Shown here in pieces: positions 28,534 to 36,636 of a DNA stretch of 64,000 nucleotides. Position 1 is the stretch's first letter; every line of letters starts with the position of its first letter. The DNA lies in the NCBI GenBank assembly GCA_051657715.1, contig JBOFLF010000064.1, forward strand, positions 248,001 to 312,000, in the 5' to 3' direction. A program made the translations under genes and the position numbers. Origin of the DNA: JBOFBH01 sp051657715. Lineage in GTDB: Bacteria > Actinomycetota > Actinomycetes > Actinomycetales > Angustibacteraceae. Below the pieces are notes generated by a model. That model saw only the letters and a program-made list of their open reading frames with translations, did not search any database and was not told the origin of the DNA.

Positions 28534-29361
28534 TCACGGCAACTTCAGGACTCGGCGCAGCAGCGCGTCGAAGGCGCGGTCCGGCAGCAGCCGACGAGCT
28601 AGCAAGATGGGCCGGGCTCCGGCACCGACGGCGTATCGGGTCCGCGGCCGACGAGCGGTCACCGCCTGTAGCACCCCGTCCGCCACCACTGCCGGGTCGG
28701 ACGACGTGCGCGAGCTGTCATAGGTATGCGCATGAGCTGCCGCGAGCGCTCGGGCCTGCTCCTGATACGCGGTGCCGCCGGACACCGTCAGCAGCGAGTC
28801 CCGGGCGATACCCGCCCACTCGGTGCGGATCGCCGCCGGCTGGATCACCACGACGTGGATGCCGAACGGGGCCAGCTCGATGCGGAGCGAGTCGCTCAGC
28901 CCTTCGACGGCGAACTTCGTCGCGTGGTACCAGCTGCCCAGCGGCTCGGGGATGCGGCCACCGATCGAGGAGACGTTGACGATCCGCCCGCTGCGCTTGG
29001 CCCGCATGTGCGGCAGGACGAGCTGGATCAGGCGGGCCAGCCCCATCAGGTTGACCTCGACCTGGCGGCGCGCCTGCTCGATCGGGATGTCCTCCAGCGC
29101 GCCGTACGAGCCGTAGCCGGCGTTGTTCACCAGGACGTCAATCTGCCCCGTCTCCGCGATGACCTGGTCGACGAGCGCCTTAAGGGATGCCTCATCGGTG
29201 ACATCAGCGCTGACCGTCCGCACCCCGCGTTCGGCCAGCCCGGCCATCCGCTCGAGCCTGCGGGCTGCTGCGTAGACGGTGAAACCGTTCTCTACCAAGC
29301 GTTCCGCGACGACCTGGCCGATCCCTGACGACGCTCCGGTGACGATCGCCGTCCCGGTCAT
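28534..29361 (-). CDS. Short-chain dehydrogenase/reductase
   Basis: Classical SDR of 275 residues from ATG 29361 with a GGAGG site. Seen: cofactor motif TGASSGIG (~residue 8), NNAGYG, catalytic serine in VNVSSIGG, and catalytic YxxxK as YHATK. C-terminal extension after residue ~240 is basic (RRLLPDRAFDALLRRVLKLP). Substrate unknown. Lies 35 bp downstream of the CNNM-like gene, probably in one transcript. Confidence 0.92.
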   Translation of the reverse strand: MTGTAIVTGASSGIGQVVAERLVENGFTVYAAARRLERMAGLAERGVRTVSADVTDEASLKALVDQVIAETGQIDVLVNNAGYGSYGALEDIPIEQARRQVEVNLMGLARLIQLVLPHMRAKRSGRIVNVSSIGGRIPEPLGSWYHATKFAVEGLSDSLRIELAPFGIHVVVIQPAAIRTEWAGIARDSLLTVSGGTAYQEQARALAAAHAHTYDSSRTSSDPAVVADGVLQAVTARRPRTRYAVGAGARPILLARRLLPDRAFDALLRRVLKLP

Positions 29362-29396
29362 CAGACCTCCCACCCTATGCCCGCCATGGCCGAGAC

Positions 29397-30695
29397 CTAT
29401 CCGTCCCCAGCTGAATCCGAGCCACGGCCCGGCACAGCAGACCGCAGCCTCACTTGGCTGATCGCCCGGCCGGTCACCTCCGCCACCTCGGCCTCGTAAC
29501 CATCGATCCGAACCCGCTCGCCCGGGGCGGTCGGGATGTGCCCGAGGCGGGCCAGCACCATGCCGGCGACCGTGGCGTAGTGGTGGCTGTCCGCGATCTG
29601 CAGCTCGATGCCGACGTCCTTCAAGTCGTGGACGGGGAAGGTGCCGACCAGCAGCACCGCGCCATCCGGCTCGTGCACGGCCCCTTGGACGTCGCGGTCC
29701 GTCTCGTCGTAGATCTCTCCGACGATCTCTTCGACCAGGTCTTCCATGGTGACGATGCCATCGACGCCACCCCGCTCATCCACTACGAACGCGAAGTGAT
29801 CACGCTGTTGCCGCATCTGCCGCAGCGCATCTGACACCCGCTGCGTCTCGGGGAGGAAAGTCGCCGGCCGGGCGTGATCTCCCACCGTGCCTGGAACGTC
29901 AACCAGGTCGCGCAGGTGCACCACCCCGATCACCTCGTCCAGGCCACCCCGACCGACCACCGGAGCCCGGGAGTGGCCGACGCCCATGAGATCCTTCAAA
30001 GCGGCTGACGCCGGTGTCGAGGACGGCAGCGCGAAGACGTCACGCCGGGACACCAGGATCTCCCGCAATGTGCGCTCGACGATCTCGAAAGCGCCGCTAA
30101 TGATGGTCTGCTGCTCAGCCGAGAAGTCCCGCCGGGCGGCGATCAGGTCGCGGATCTCCTCGGTGCTGACGTCGTCGCGGACGGCGCTGGGGTCGTTGCC
30201 GGTCAATCGCACCACCACGTCCGTGGAACGAGCCAACAGCCAGATCACCGGACGGGACACGCTGGCGAGCACGTTCAACGGGCGGGCCACGCTGAGCGCC
30301 CACCGCTCCGCGTGCAGGAGCGCAATCCGCTTGGGCGCCAGCTCGCCGAGCACCAGGCTGACGAAGGTGAGCAGGACCGTGACTGCCACCACCGCGGTCG
30401 GTCGGGCCGCTGATCCTAGACCGCTGAGGGGCCGGACCAGCGGCTCCGCGAGCGAGACCGCCGCGGCAGCCGAGGCGAGGAAGTTCGCCAACGTGATGAA
30501 CAGCTGGATCGTGGCCAGGAACCGGTTCGGGTCACCGGTCAGCCGCGCCAGCACCCGCCCGCCTCGTGAGCTCTTGCGCAGCCGCTCGACCTGGCTCTCC
30601 CGAAGCGACACCAGCGCCATCTCGCTGCCCGAGAACACGGCATTGACCAACACCAGCACCATAACCAGCGCAACTTGGACGCCGTAGCCGCCCAC
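29397..30695 (-). CDS. CNNM/HlyC-CorC family membrane protein with CBS domains
   Basis: 432 residues. N-terminal DUF21/CNNM transmembrane domain (first helix VALVMVLVLVNAVFSGSEMALV; later LVLGELAPKRIAL), then a CBS pair (~residues 200-325; DVFALP, GVVHLRDLV, FAFVVDERGG...GIVTMEDLVEEIVGEI) and a C-terminal CorC/HlyC domain. Family members transport or sense Mg2+/Co2+; annotated hemolysin-like for historic reasons. A 34-nt perfect hairpin lies about 50 nt upstream of its start. Confidence 0.93.
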   Translation of the reverse strand: MGGYGVQVALVMVLVLVNAVFSGSEMALVSLRESQVERLRKSSRGGRVLARLTGDPNRFLATIQLFITLANFLASAAAAVSLAEPLVRPLSGLGSAARPTAVVAVTVLLTFVSLVLGELAPKRIALLHAERWALSVARPLNVLASVSRPVIWLLARSTDVVVRLTGNDPSAVRDDVSTEEIRDLIAARRDFSAEQQTIISGAFEIVERTLREILVSRRDVFALPSSTPASAALKDLMGVGHSRAPVVGRGGLDEVIGVVHLRDLVDVPGTVGDHARPATFLPETQRVSDALRQMRQQRDHFAFVVDERGGVDGIVTMEDLVEEIVGEIYDETDRDVQGAVHEPDGAVLLVGTFPVHDLKDVGIELQIADSHHYATVAGMVLARLGHIPTAPGERVRIDGYEAEVAEVTGRAISQVRLRSAVPGRGSDSAGDG

Positions 30696-30747
30696 CGGGG
30701 ATCAGGTCTCCTTCGCGATCGCCTGACTCGACGGTAGCGGCGCGGCT

Positions 30748-30781
30748 GATCGCGGTGTCCACTGAGGTGGACACCGCGATC
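30748..30781. terminator. 34-nt perfect hairpin upstream of CNNM-like gene
   Basis: GATCGCGGTGTCCAC (30748-30762), loop TGAG, then GTGGACACCGCGATC (30767-30781): a perfect 15-bp stem. It follows the leftward orphan gene (stop 30865) and precedes the leftward CNNM gene. It may terminate the former or attenuate the latter; there is no T-tract on either side. Confidence 0.6.
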
Positions 30782-30815
30782 GCTAGCAACCATCAGTACT
30801 GAGCCGGGCACGATT

Positions 30816-30867
30816 AGCTCACGGGCCCGTGAAGCTCAACGTGCCGATCAGTTCACAGGGCCGATCA
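30816..30867. repeat. Degenerate ~17-bp repeat with 14-bp palindrome
   Basis: Three related units begin at 30816, 30833 and 30851 (AGCTCACGGGCCC, AGCTCAACGTGCC, GTTCACAGGGCC); the last two end CCGATCA. The first contains the perfect palindrome TCACGGGCCCGTGA (30819-30832). The third overlaps the end of the orphan gene. Confidence 0.55.
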
Positions 30868-31281
30868 GAAGGTGGCCTGGTGCTGTGGATCCGGCCACAC
30901 TCGTCTGACCACCTCGGGATGACGTTCCCGATACCGCTGACGTTCAAGCTGGCGAAGCGCGGCCTGCGCCTCTCGTACGACACCGTGGGATGAAAGATCA
31001 CTGGTGTCGCACGTCCGACGTATCCAGGTCACCAGCCGTAGCCATAGCGTCAGCGCTGCTTGCCGGACCGCTGGGTCCAGGTCGTTCCGCCGATCTAACC
31101 CCGGGCCGAGGACGGTGATCCGGGCCAGCAGACGAACCTCCGGATCGTCCTGAAGATTCTCGGTCGACACCGGGAAACGAAGCAGGTCCAGTGCCGCGGA
31201 ATACCGACAACGGGTCAGGGCAGTCCGTTCGCCCGAGGCAACATTGAGAAATCGATCCAGCAAGGTGTCGATCTGATCCAT
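30865..31281 (-). CDS. Hypothetical protein, 138 aa
   Basis: Not recognised. 138 residues, mainly helical in appearance, rich in Arg and Leu (RYSAALDLLRFPV, AALTLWLRLVTWIRR, AQAALRQLERQRYRERH), no signal peptide or membrane helix. ATG 31281 is preceded by TGGAG. Third positions are less GC-rich than in neighbouring housekeeping genes, which fits an accessory or acquired gene. It stands alone between nrdJ and the CNNM-like gene. The 159 bp between it and nrdJ hold nothing I can identify. Confidence 0.6.
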   Translation of the reverse strand: MDQIDTLLDRFLNVASGERTALTRCRYSAALDLLRFPVSTENLQDDPEVRLLARITVLGPGLDRRNDLDPAVRQAALTLWLRLVTWIRRTCDTSDLSSHGVVREAQAALRQLERQRYRERHPEVVRRVWPDPQHQATF

Positions 31282-31440
31282 CGCTCCAGAGTGCCCATCC
31301 CGATTGGCTGGGGGGGCCCGCCATCCACAACCGCAACGACGTGGCCCAGATGAATCGCCACATCAGCCTCCAGAACGGATCTGCTGCATCAAGGGTCGTC
31401 CACTACCCGACTCCATCTGTTGACAGGCGCCCGCGCGGTC

Positions 31441-34335
31441 CTAGCTGCAGCCGGATGTCGACCCGCACCCCTCGCAGACGAAGCAGCTGCCCGCCGGTCG
31501 CATCTTTACCCCGCAGGTCAGACACATCGGTGCGTCGGCTGCCTTGCCCTGCAACGCCTCCAGCAGCTCAGCGGACGAGTGCACGTCACGAGCCGGAAGA
31601 GCTCGCGTCATGGTCGGGCCGTCGTCAGCAGCGTCGTGCTCTTGGGCATGCTCGGTTTCACTCGTGCTGTCTGCGACAGCGTCGCGGGTGACTGGCGCGT
31701 CAAAGCTGGGCTCAGGCTCCGTGTAGAGACCGGTCTCCACGTACCTCTGGCGCTCTGTGGCGGTGTAGACGCCGAGTGCTGACCGGGTTTCGAAGTCCAA
31801 GTAGTCCAGCGCGAGCCGACGGAAGATGTAGTCCATGATGGACTGCGACATCCGCACATCCGGATCGTCGGTCATACCATTCGGTTCAAACTTCATGTTG
31901 GTGAACTTCGCTACGTAGGTTTCCAGCGGAACGCCGTACTGCAGCGCCACCGAGATCGCGATGGAGAACGCATCCATCACACCGGCCAACGTGGATCCCT
32001 GCTTGCCGAGCTTGAGGAAGACCTCGCCCAGCCCGTCGTCCGGATACGAACCGGCAGTCATATACCCCTCGGCACCACCCACGGTGAATGACGTCGTGCG
32101 GGACGGTCGCGACTTGGGTAGCCGCTTACGGATCGGTCGGTAGTCCACTGCCGTGCTGGAGCCCACGGCCGTGTCAGAGCCGGTTGCTCGGGAGGCGTGA
32201 GCATCATCAGTTTTTCCTTTGGCGTCTGACAGCGGCTGACCAACCTTGCAGTTGTCTCGGTACACCGCGAGTGCCTTGAGACCCAACCGCCAACCCTGAC
32301 GGTAGACATCTTCGATGTCCTCGACCGTGGCGGTCTGCGGCAGGTTGACCGTCTTGCTGATCGCGCCGGACAGGAACGGCTGGGTGGCCGCCATCATTCG
32401 CACGTGCCCCATCGGCTTGATCGCCCGTTCCCCCATCGCGCAGTCGAACACGTCGTAGTGCTCCGGGCGCAAGCCGGGTGCGTCGACCACGTGCCCGTGC
32501 TCGGCGATGTACTCCACGATCGCCTCGACCTGCTCCTGCTGGTACCCCAGCTTAGTCAGCGCCCGCGGGATGGTGAGATTCACGATCTGCATGGAGCCAC
32601 CGCCGACCAGCTTCTTGAACTTCACCAGGGAGAAGTCCGGCTCAATGCCAGTGGTGTCGCAGTCCATCATGAAACCGATGGTCCCGGTCGGTGCCAGCAC
32701 GGATGCCTGAGCGTTGCGGAACCCGTTGCGCTCCCCGTGTTTCAGCACGGCCTCCCACGCCTTGGTGGCGACCTTGTGCACGTCTCGGTCCATGGCGTGC
32801 ATGGTGCGGACGGCGTCGTTCGCCGCAGCATGCTTGCGCATCACCCGCAGATGGGCATCGGCGTTGCGGGCGTACCCCTGGTACGGCTCTACGACACCGG
32901 CAATTTCGGCTGACTTGTGGTAAGCCGTCCCGGTCATTAACGAGGTGATCGACGCCGCGAGAGCACGGCCACCGTCGCTGTCGTAGGCCAGGCCGCTGGC
33001 CATGAGAAGGGCACCCAGGTTGGCGTAGCCGATGCCGAGCTGGCGGTAGCGCCGGGTTGTCTCACCGATCGCCTCGGTCGGGAAGTCAGCAAAGCAGATA
33101 GAGATGTCCATGGCCGTGATCACTAGCTCGACGACCTTCGCGAACGTCTCGGCATCGAACGACCCGTCGCTACGCAGGAATGTCAGAAGGTTGAGGCTGG
33201 CGAGGTTGCATGAGGAGTTGTCCAGGCTCATGTACTCAGAGCACGGGTTAGAGGCGGTGATCCGACCGGTCTCCGGGTTGGTGTGCCAATCATTGATGGT
33301 GTCGTCGTACTGGATCCCCGGATCTGCGCACCGCCACGCCGCCTCGGCGATCCTGCGGAAGAGCGCGGCGGCATCCACGGTGTCGATGACCTCGCCAGTG
33401 GTGCGCGCTCGCAGACCGAACTGCTCACCGTCCTCGACCGCTTGCATGAATGCGTCGCTGACCCGGACCGAGTTGTTCGCGTTCTGGTACTGGACAGAAG
33501 TGATGTCCGTGCCACCCAGATCCATGTCGAACCCGGCGTCTCGCAGGACCCGGATCTTCTCCTCTTCCCGCGCCTTGGTCTCAACGAACTCTTCGATGTC
33601 TGGATGGTCGACGTCCAGTACGACCATCTTCGCTGCCCGGCGGGTCGCCCCACCCGACTTGATCGTGCCGGCCGAGGCGTCAGCCCCCCGCATGAAGCTC
33701 ACCGGGCCGGAGGCTGTGCCCCCTGAGGAGCGCAGCAGTTCCTTGCTGGAGCGGATTCGCGAGAGGTTCAGCCCGGCACCCGACCCGCCTTTGAAGATCA
33801 GCCCCTCCTCCCGGTACCAGTTGAGGATCGAGTCCATCGAGTCCTCCACAGCCAGGATGAAACACGCACTGACCTGCTGCGGAGACGAGGTGCCGACGTT
33901 GAACCAGACCGGGGAGTTGAAGCTGAACACCTGGTGCAGCAGTGCCCAGGTCAACTCGTGCTCAAACAGCTCAGCATCCTCAGCCGTGGCGAAGTAGCCG
34001 TGCTCTTTTCCCGCTCGAGCGTAGGTCAGCACCACGCGGTCAATGAGCTGACGCAGGCTGTGCTCGCGCTGCTCGGTCCCGACCGCCCCGCGGAAATACT
34101 TGGTCGTCACGATGGTGGACGCGTTGACCGACCACGAGTCCGGGAATTCGACTCCCCGCTGCTCGAAGATCGTTTCGCCGGTCTTCCAATTCTGCTGGAC
34201 GACGTCCCGACGATCCCAGGTCACGTCGTCGTATGGGTGCACTCCGGGGGTGGTGAAGATGCGGGGCACGGTGACCCCCTTGTGCTGTGCGCGGCGTCGG
34301 GTGCTGGACCGCGAACCGTTGGTTGTCTCCGTCAT
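31441..34335 (-). CDS. nrdJ: Adenosylcobalamin-dependent ribonucleotide reductase (class II)
   Basis: Reduces ribonucleotides for DNA synthesis without oxygen-dependent radical chemistry. 964 residues. Seen: N-terminal TTPGVHPYD, NSPVWFNVG, GSGAGLNLSRIRSS, NPCSEYMSLDNSSCNLASLNL with active-site residues, and APTGTIGFMMDCDTTGIEPD. The C-terminal thiol shuttle/zinc-type tail has CLTCGVKM and CEGCGSTSGC. It lies 76 bp downstream of nrdR. No cobalamin riboswitch is recognisable in this gap. Confidence 0.97.
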   Translation of the reverse strand: MTETTNGSRSSTRRRAQHKGVTVPRIFTTPGVHPYDDVTWDRRDVVQQNWKTGETIFEQRGVEFPDSWSVNASTIVTTKYFRGAVGTEQREHSLRQLIDRVVLTYARAGKEHGYFATAEDAELFEHELTWALLHQVFSFNSPVWFNVGTSSPQQVSACFILAVEDSMDSILNWYREEGLIFKGGSGAGLNLSRIRSSKELLRSSGGTASGPVSFMRGADASAGTIKSGGATRRAAKMVVLDVDHPDIEEFVETKAREEEKIRVLRDAGFDMDLGGTDITSVQYQNANNSVRVSDAFMQAVEDGEQFGLRARTTGEVIDTVDAAALFRRIAEAAWRCADPGIQYDDTINDWHTNPETGRITASNPCSEYMSLDNSSCNLASLNLLTFLRSDGSFDAETFAKVVELVITAMDISICFADFPTEAIGETTRRYRQLGIGYANLGALLMASGLAYDSDGGRALAASITSLMTGTAYHKSAEIAGVVEPYQGYARNADAHLRVMRKHAAANDAVRTMHAMDRDVHKVATKAWEAVLKHGERNGFRNAQASVLAPTGTIGFMMDCDTTGIEPDFSLVKFKKLVGGGSMQIVNLTIPRALTKLGYQQEQVEAIVEYIAEHGHVVDAPGLRPEHYDVFDCAMGERAIKPMGHVRMMAATQPFLSGAISKTVNLPQTATVEDIEDVYRQGWRLGLKALAVYRDNCKVGQPLSDAKGKTDDAHASRATGSDTAVGSSTAVDYRPIRKRLPKSRPSRTTSFTVGGAEGYMTAGSYPDDGLGEVFLKLGKQGSTLAGVMDAFSIAISVALQYGVPLETYVAKFTNMKFEPNGMTDDPDVRMSQSIMDYIFRRLALDYLDFETRSALGVYTATERQRYVETGLYTEPEPSFDAPVTRDAVADSTSETEHAQEHDAADDGPTMTRALPARDVHSSAELLEALQGKAADAPMCLTCGVKMRPAGSCFVCEGCGSTSGCS

Positions 34336-34411
34336 CTCCGCCTCGTCCTGTCGTGATGGTCTCGTTGTCGTGGATGTGCGTCCGTCGCTGGGACGCCTTG
34401 ATCGGTGACGC

Positions 34412-34984
34412 CTAGGCGCCTGTTGCGGGTCGAGGCGTTCGATCCGAGCTTGTCGATGAGCTCGGTGCCGACGACGGCCTTGACGACGCCGCTAGTACGG
34501 CCACCGGGAAGACTCCCGACGCCGCTTCGGTGGGCTCTCGCTCCACACGCAGAAGCGCAATCGCTGCCTCGAAGTCGTCGAGGGAGTCGAAGGCCTGGTA
34601 GACGCTGGCGAACCGGAGATATGCCACTTCGTCCAGCTCGCGAAGCGGTCCGAGGACCGCTAGGCCAACGTCGTGAGCGGCGATCTCGGCACACCCCGTT
34701 GACCGCACCGACTCCTCTACTTGCTGCGCTAAGAGCGCTAGCTGATCCTCGTTGACCGGTCGACCTTGGCACGCCTTGCGCACACCAGCCGAAACCTTCT
34801 CTCGGCTGAAGGGCTCGGTGGCACCTGACCGTTTGACCACACAGACAGCTGCTGTCTCGATGGTGGTGAACCGCCGCTGACACCGAGGGCACTGTCGGCG
34901 GCGTCGAGTCGACGATCCGTCTTCTGCCGTTCGCGAGTCGACGACGCGTGAGTCATCGTGACGACAAAAAGGACAGTTCACCAT
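34412..34984 (-). CDS. nrdR: NrdR transcriptional repressor
   Basis: Nucleotide-sensing repressor of ribonucleotide reductase genes. 190 residues from ATG 34984 (MVNCPFC); the open frame extends 9 codons further without homology. Seen: zinc ribbon CPFC...CPRCQRRF, then an ATP-cone domain (VVKRSGATEPFSREKV...YLRFASVYQAFDSLDDF). The last ~45 residues are a Ser/Pro-rich tail beyond the usual ~150-residue protein. nrdJ follows. Confidence 0.96.
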   Translation of the reverse strand: MVNCPFCRHDDSRVVDSRTAEDGSSTRRRRQCPRCQRRFTTIETAAVCVVKRSGATEPFSREKVSAGVRKACQGRPVNEDQLALLAQQVEESVRSTGCAEIAAHDVGLAVLGPLRELDEVAYLRFASVYQAFDSLDDFEAAIALLRVEREPTEAASGVFPVAVLAASSRPSSAPSSSTSSDRTPRPATGA

Positions 34985-35040
34985 GTCCCCCCATCTGACA
35001 GGCTGCCACAACCACTAGATGAAAAACACTGATGTAACTA

Positions 35041-35067
35041 CTACATGTTGTGGGAACACTATCTCGG
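35041..35067. promoter_or_regulatory. Possible NrdR boxes upstream of nrdR
   Basis: CTACATGTTGTG (35041-35052) and AACACTATCTCGG (35055-35067) loosely resemble AT-centred NrdR boxes with TGTG/ACAC ends. They lie 57-83 bp upstream of nrdR, where autoregulation would act. Match to the consensus is from memory and weak. Confidence 0.3.
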
Positions 35068-35171
35068 CGTCGCCAGCGTCGCAAGCGATGGCACAACACT
35101 CGGCGTGTCGCGCTTGCCGCCACATCGCTACACGGCTGGGCGGCCGGACATCGGTCAGCCCGGGAGCGCTG

Positions 35172-35519
35172 TCAGCCCGAGGAGTGTGGCACCGCAATGC
35201 GCTGACCAACCTGGACATTGGTAGTGGTGAGCGCATTGAGCTCGATGATCCTGGCGATCACATCGCGAGGATCATCGCTCGGGGCGAGCTCCCCCACGAT
35301 GCCCCACAGCGTTTCACCCGGCCCTACCGTGACGTACCTAACGGGGAGATCGTTGACGCGGATGTCGGCGGTGCCCATCGGCGCCGATGCCAGCCACAGC
35401 GCCACCGCCGAAACGGTCACCACGAAGGCCAGCGCCACTCGACCACGGCGAGTCAAGCGAAGACCAGGCGGCGGCGCCACCAGGGCTTGCTGCCCGCGAA
35501 TCGGCGTCTGAGTCAGCAC
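35172..35519 (-). CDS. LysM-domain SOS protein (ChiZ/YneA/DivS-like)
   Basis: 115 residues from GTG 35519 preceded by GAGGAG. One transmembrane helix (~residues 28-46, VALAFVVTVSAVALWLAS) and a C-terminal LysM domain (~62-110; YVTVGPGETLWGIVGE...NVQVGQRIAVP). Position divergent from lexA and upstream of nrdR matches Rv2719c (ChiZ) of M. tuberculosis and the yneA/divS locus of other Gram-positives, SOS-induced inhibitors of division. An SOS box lies 18 bp upstream of the start. Confidence 0.88.
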   Translation of the reverse strand: MLTQTPIRGQQALVAPPPGLRLTRRGRVALAFVVTVSAVALWLASAPMGTADIRVNDLPVRYVTVGPGETLWGIVGELAPSDDPRDVIARIIELNALTTTNVQVGQRIAVPHSSG

Positions 35520-35537
35520 TGGCACTCCTCGCATTCG

Positions 35538-35553
35538 TAGAACGTGTGTTCCA
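35538..35553. promoter_or_regulatory. SOS box 1 (near LysM gene)
   Basis: TAGAACGTGTGTTCCA is a close variant of the Gram-positive LexA operator (C)GAAC-N4-GTTC(G). It lies immediately upstream of the LysM gene start. Confidence 0.8.
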
Positions 35554-35592
35554 TACCTCTGTACGAATGAATACCACGAGCAGAGATTTTTG

Positions 35593-35608
35593 TCGAACAT
35601 ATGTTCGC
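35593..35608. promoter_or_regulatory. SOS box 2
   Basis: TCGAACATATGTTCGC matches the actinobacterial LexA consensus TCGAAC-N4-GTTCGA at all but the last base. It is the strongest of three boxes in this divergent region. Confidence 0.9.
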
Positions 35609-35689
35609 ATGCGGCTGCGCACGGACGTTCACCGACCGGTCATGGTCTGGCGCGCCCACGTGCAACGACGCTGGCGGGTCAGCACTGCG

Positions 35690-35711
35690 ACATGTTCGAA
35701 CATGTGTTTGA
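35690..35711. promoter_or_regulatory. SOS box 3, composite, near lexA
   Basis: TCGAACATGTGTTTGA (35696-35711) is a LexA box with one mismatch. It overlaps a perfect 16-bp palindrome, ACATGTTCGAACATGT (35690-35705), so two symmetry axes lie about 6 bp apart. It precedes lexA by about 100 bp. Confidence 0.8.
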
Positions 35712-35807
35712 ATCGGTCCGGTCGATCACTTACTCTCATCACGTGTTGAGGTGAGGTGGTCATCGACTCAGCAGCCATTTGACCCAGATCGCGACGGAGG
35801 CGGACAG

Positions 35808-36584
35808 ATGACGGCGCGTGGTGGGCGAGCAGGTGGCACCAAATCAAAGTCACCCGGTGCGCCACCGACGCCGATCGGGCAGGTTCACCGGCTACCGGAC
35901 CGGCCGGCAGGCGACGGCCTGACGGGTCGCCAGCGCATGGTGCTAAACGTTATCCGCGACAGCGTCAACCAGCGGGGATATCCGCCGAGCATGCGCGAGA
36001 TCGGTGAAGCGGCTGGGCTGGCCAGCCCGAGCAGCGTGTCTCACCAGCTGGCGGCGCTAGAGCGCAAGGGGTACCTGCGTCGCGACCCGCACCGCCCCAG
36101 GGCTATTGAGGTCGTGTCGCCAGAAAGCCAGCCCGACCTCCGGCAACAAACCGCACCTGCTCCAGCGATCCTGCTTGAGCATGACGGCGAGCTGGAGGAG
36201 CAACGGCCGGCAGCTATCTATGTGCCCGTGGTCGGACGGATCGCTGCTGGTGGCCCCATCCTCGCTGAGCAGGTCATCGACGACGTGTTTCCGCTTCCGA
36301 AGCAAATCGTGGGAGAGGGAAACCTCTTCCTGCTGACGGTGGTCGGCGATTCCATGGTCGACGCGGCCATCTGTGACGGGGACTGGGTGGTTGTTCGCCA
36401 GCAACCGACAGCGGAGAACGGCGACATCGTCGCTGCGATGCTTGACGGGGAAGCGACGGTCAAGACGTTCCGTCGTCGCGACGGTCAGGTCTGGTTGATC
36501 CCTCACAACCCTGCCTACGAGCCGATCGATGGCACACATGCCACCGTGCTCGGAAAAGTGAGTGCCGTCTTAAGGCGAGTCTGA
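35808..36584 (+). CDS. lexA: LexA repressor
   Basis: SOS repressor with self-cleavage activity. 258 residues from ATG 35808 with a GGAGG site; an in-frame start at 35751 would add unconserved residues. Seen: winged-helix domain (LTGRQRMVLNVI ... SVSHQLAALERKGYLRRD), Ala-Gly cleavage site in GRIAAGGPILA, catalytic serine in VGDSMVDAAICDGD, and catalytic lysine in TVKTF. Autoregulation is likely through the SOS boxes upstream. Confidence 0.97.
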   Translation: MTARGGRAGGTKSKSPGAPPTPIGQVHRLPDRPAGDGLTGRQRMVLNVIRDSVNQRGYPPSMREIGEAAGLASPSSVSHQLAALERKGYLRRDPHRPRAIEVVSPESQPDLRQQTAPAPAILLEHDGELEEQRPAAIYVPVVGRIAAGGPILAEQVIDDVFPLPKQIVGEGNLFLLTVVGDSMVDAAICDGDWVVVRQQPTAENGDIVAAMLDGEATVKTFRRRDGQVWLIPHNPAYEPIDGTHATVLGKVSAVLRRV

Positions 36585-36636
36585 CGACTGCTTGGCACGC
36601 GTCGAGGCCAGCCCGGTCGAGGTCGGTGTGGATCGG

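Noticed and set aside
34336..34411. Cobalamin riboswitch before nrdJ
   Set aside because: The gap is only 76 bp and has none of the conserved B12-box sequence.
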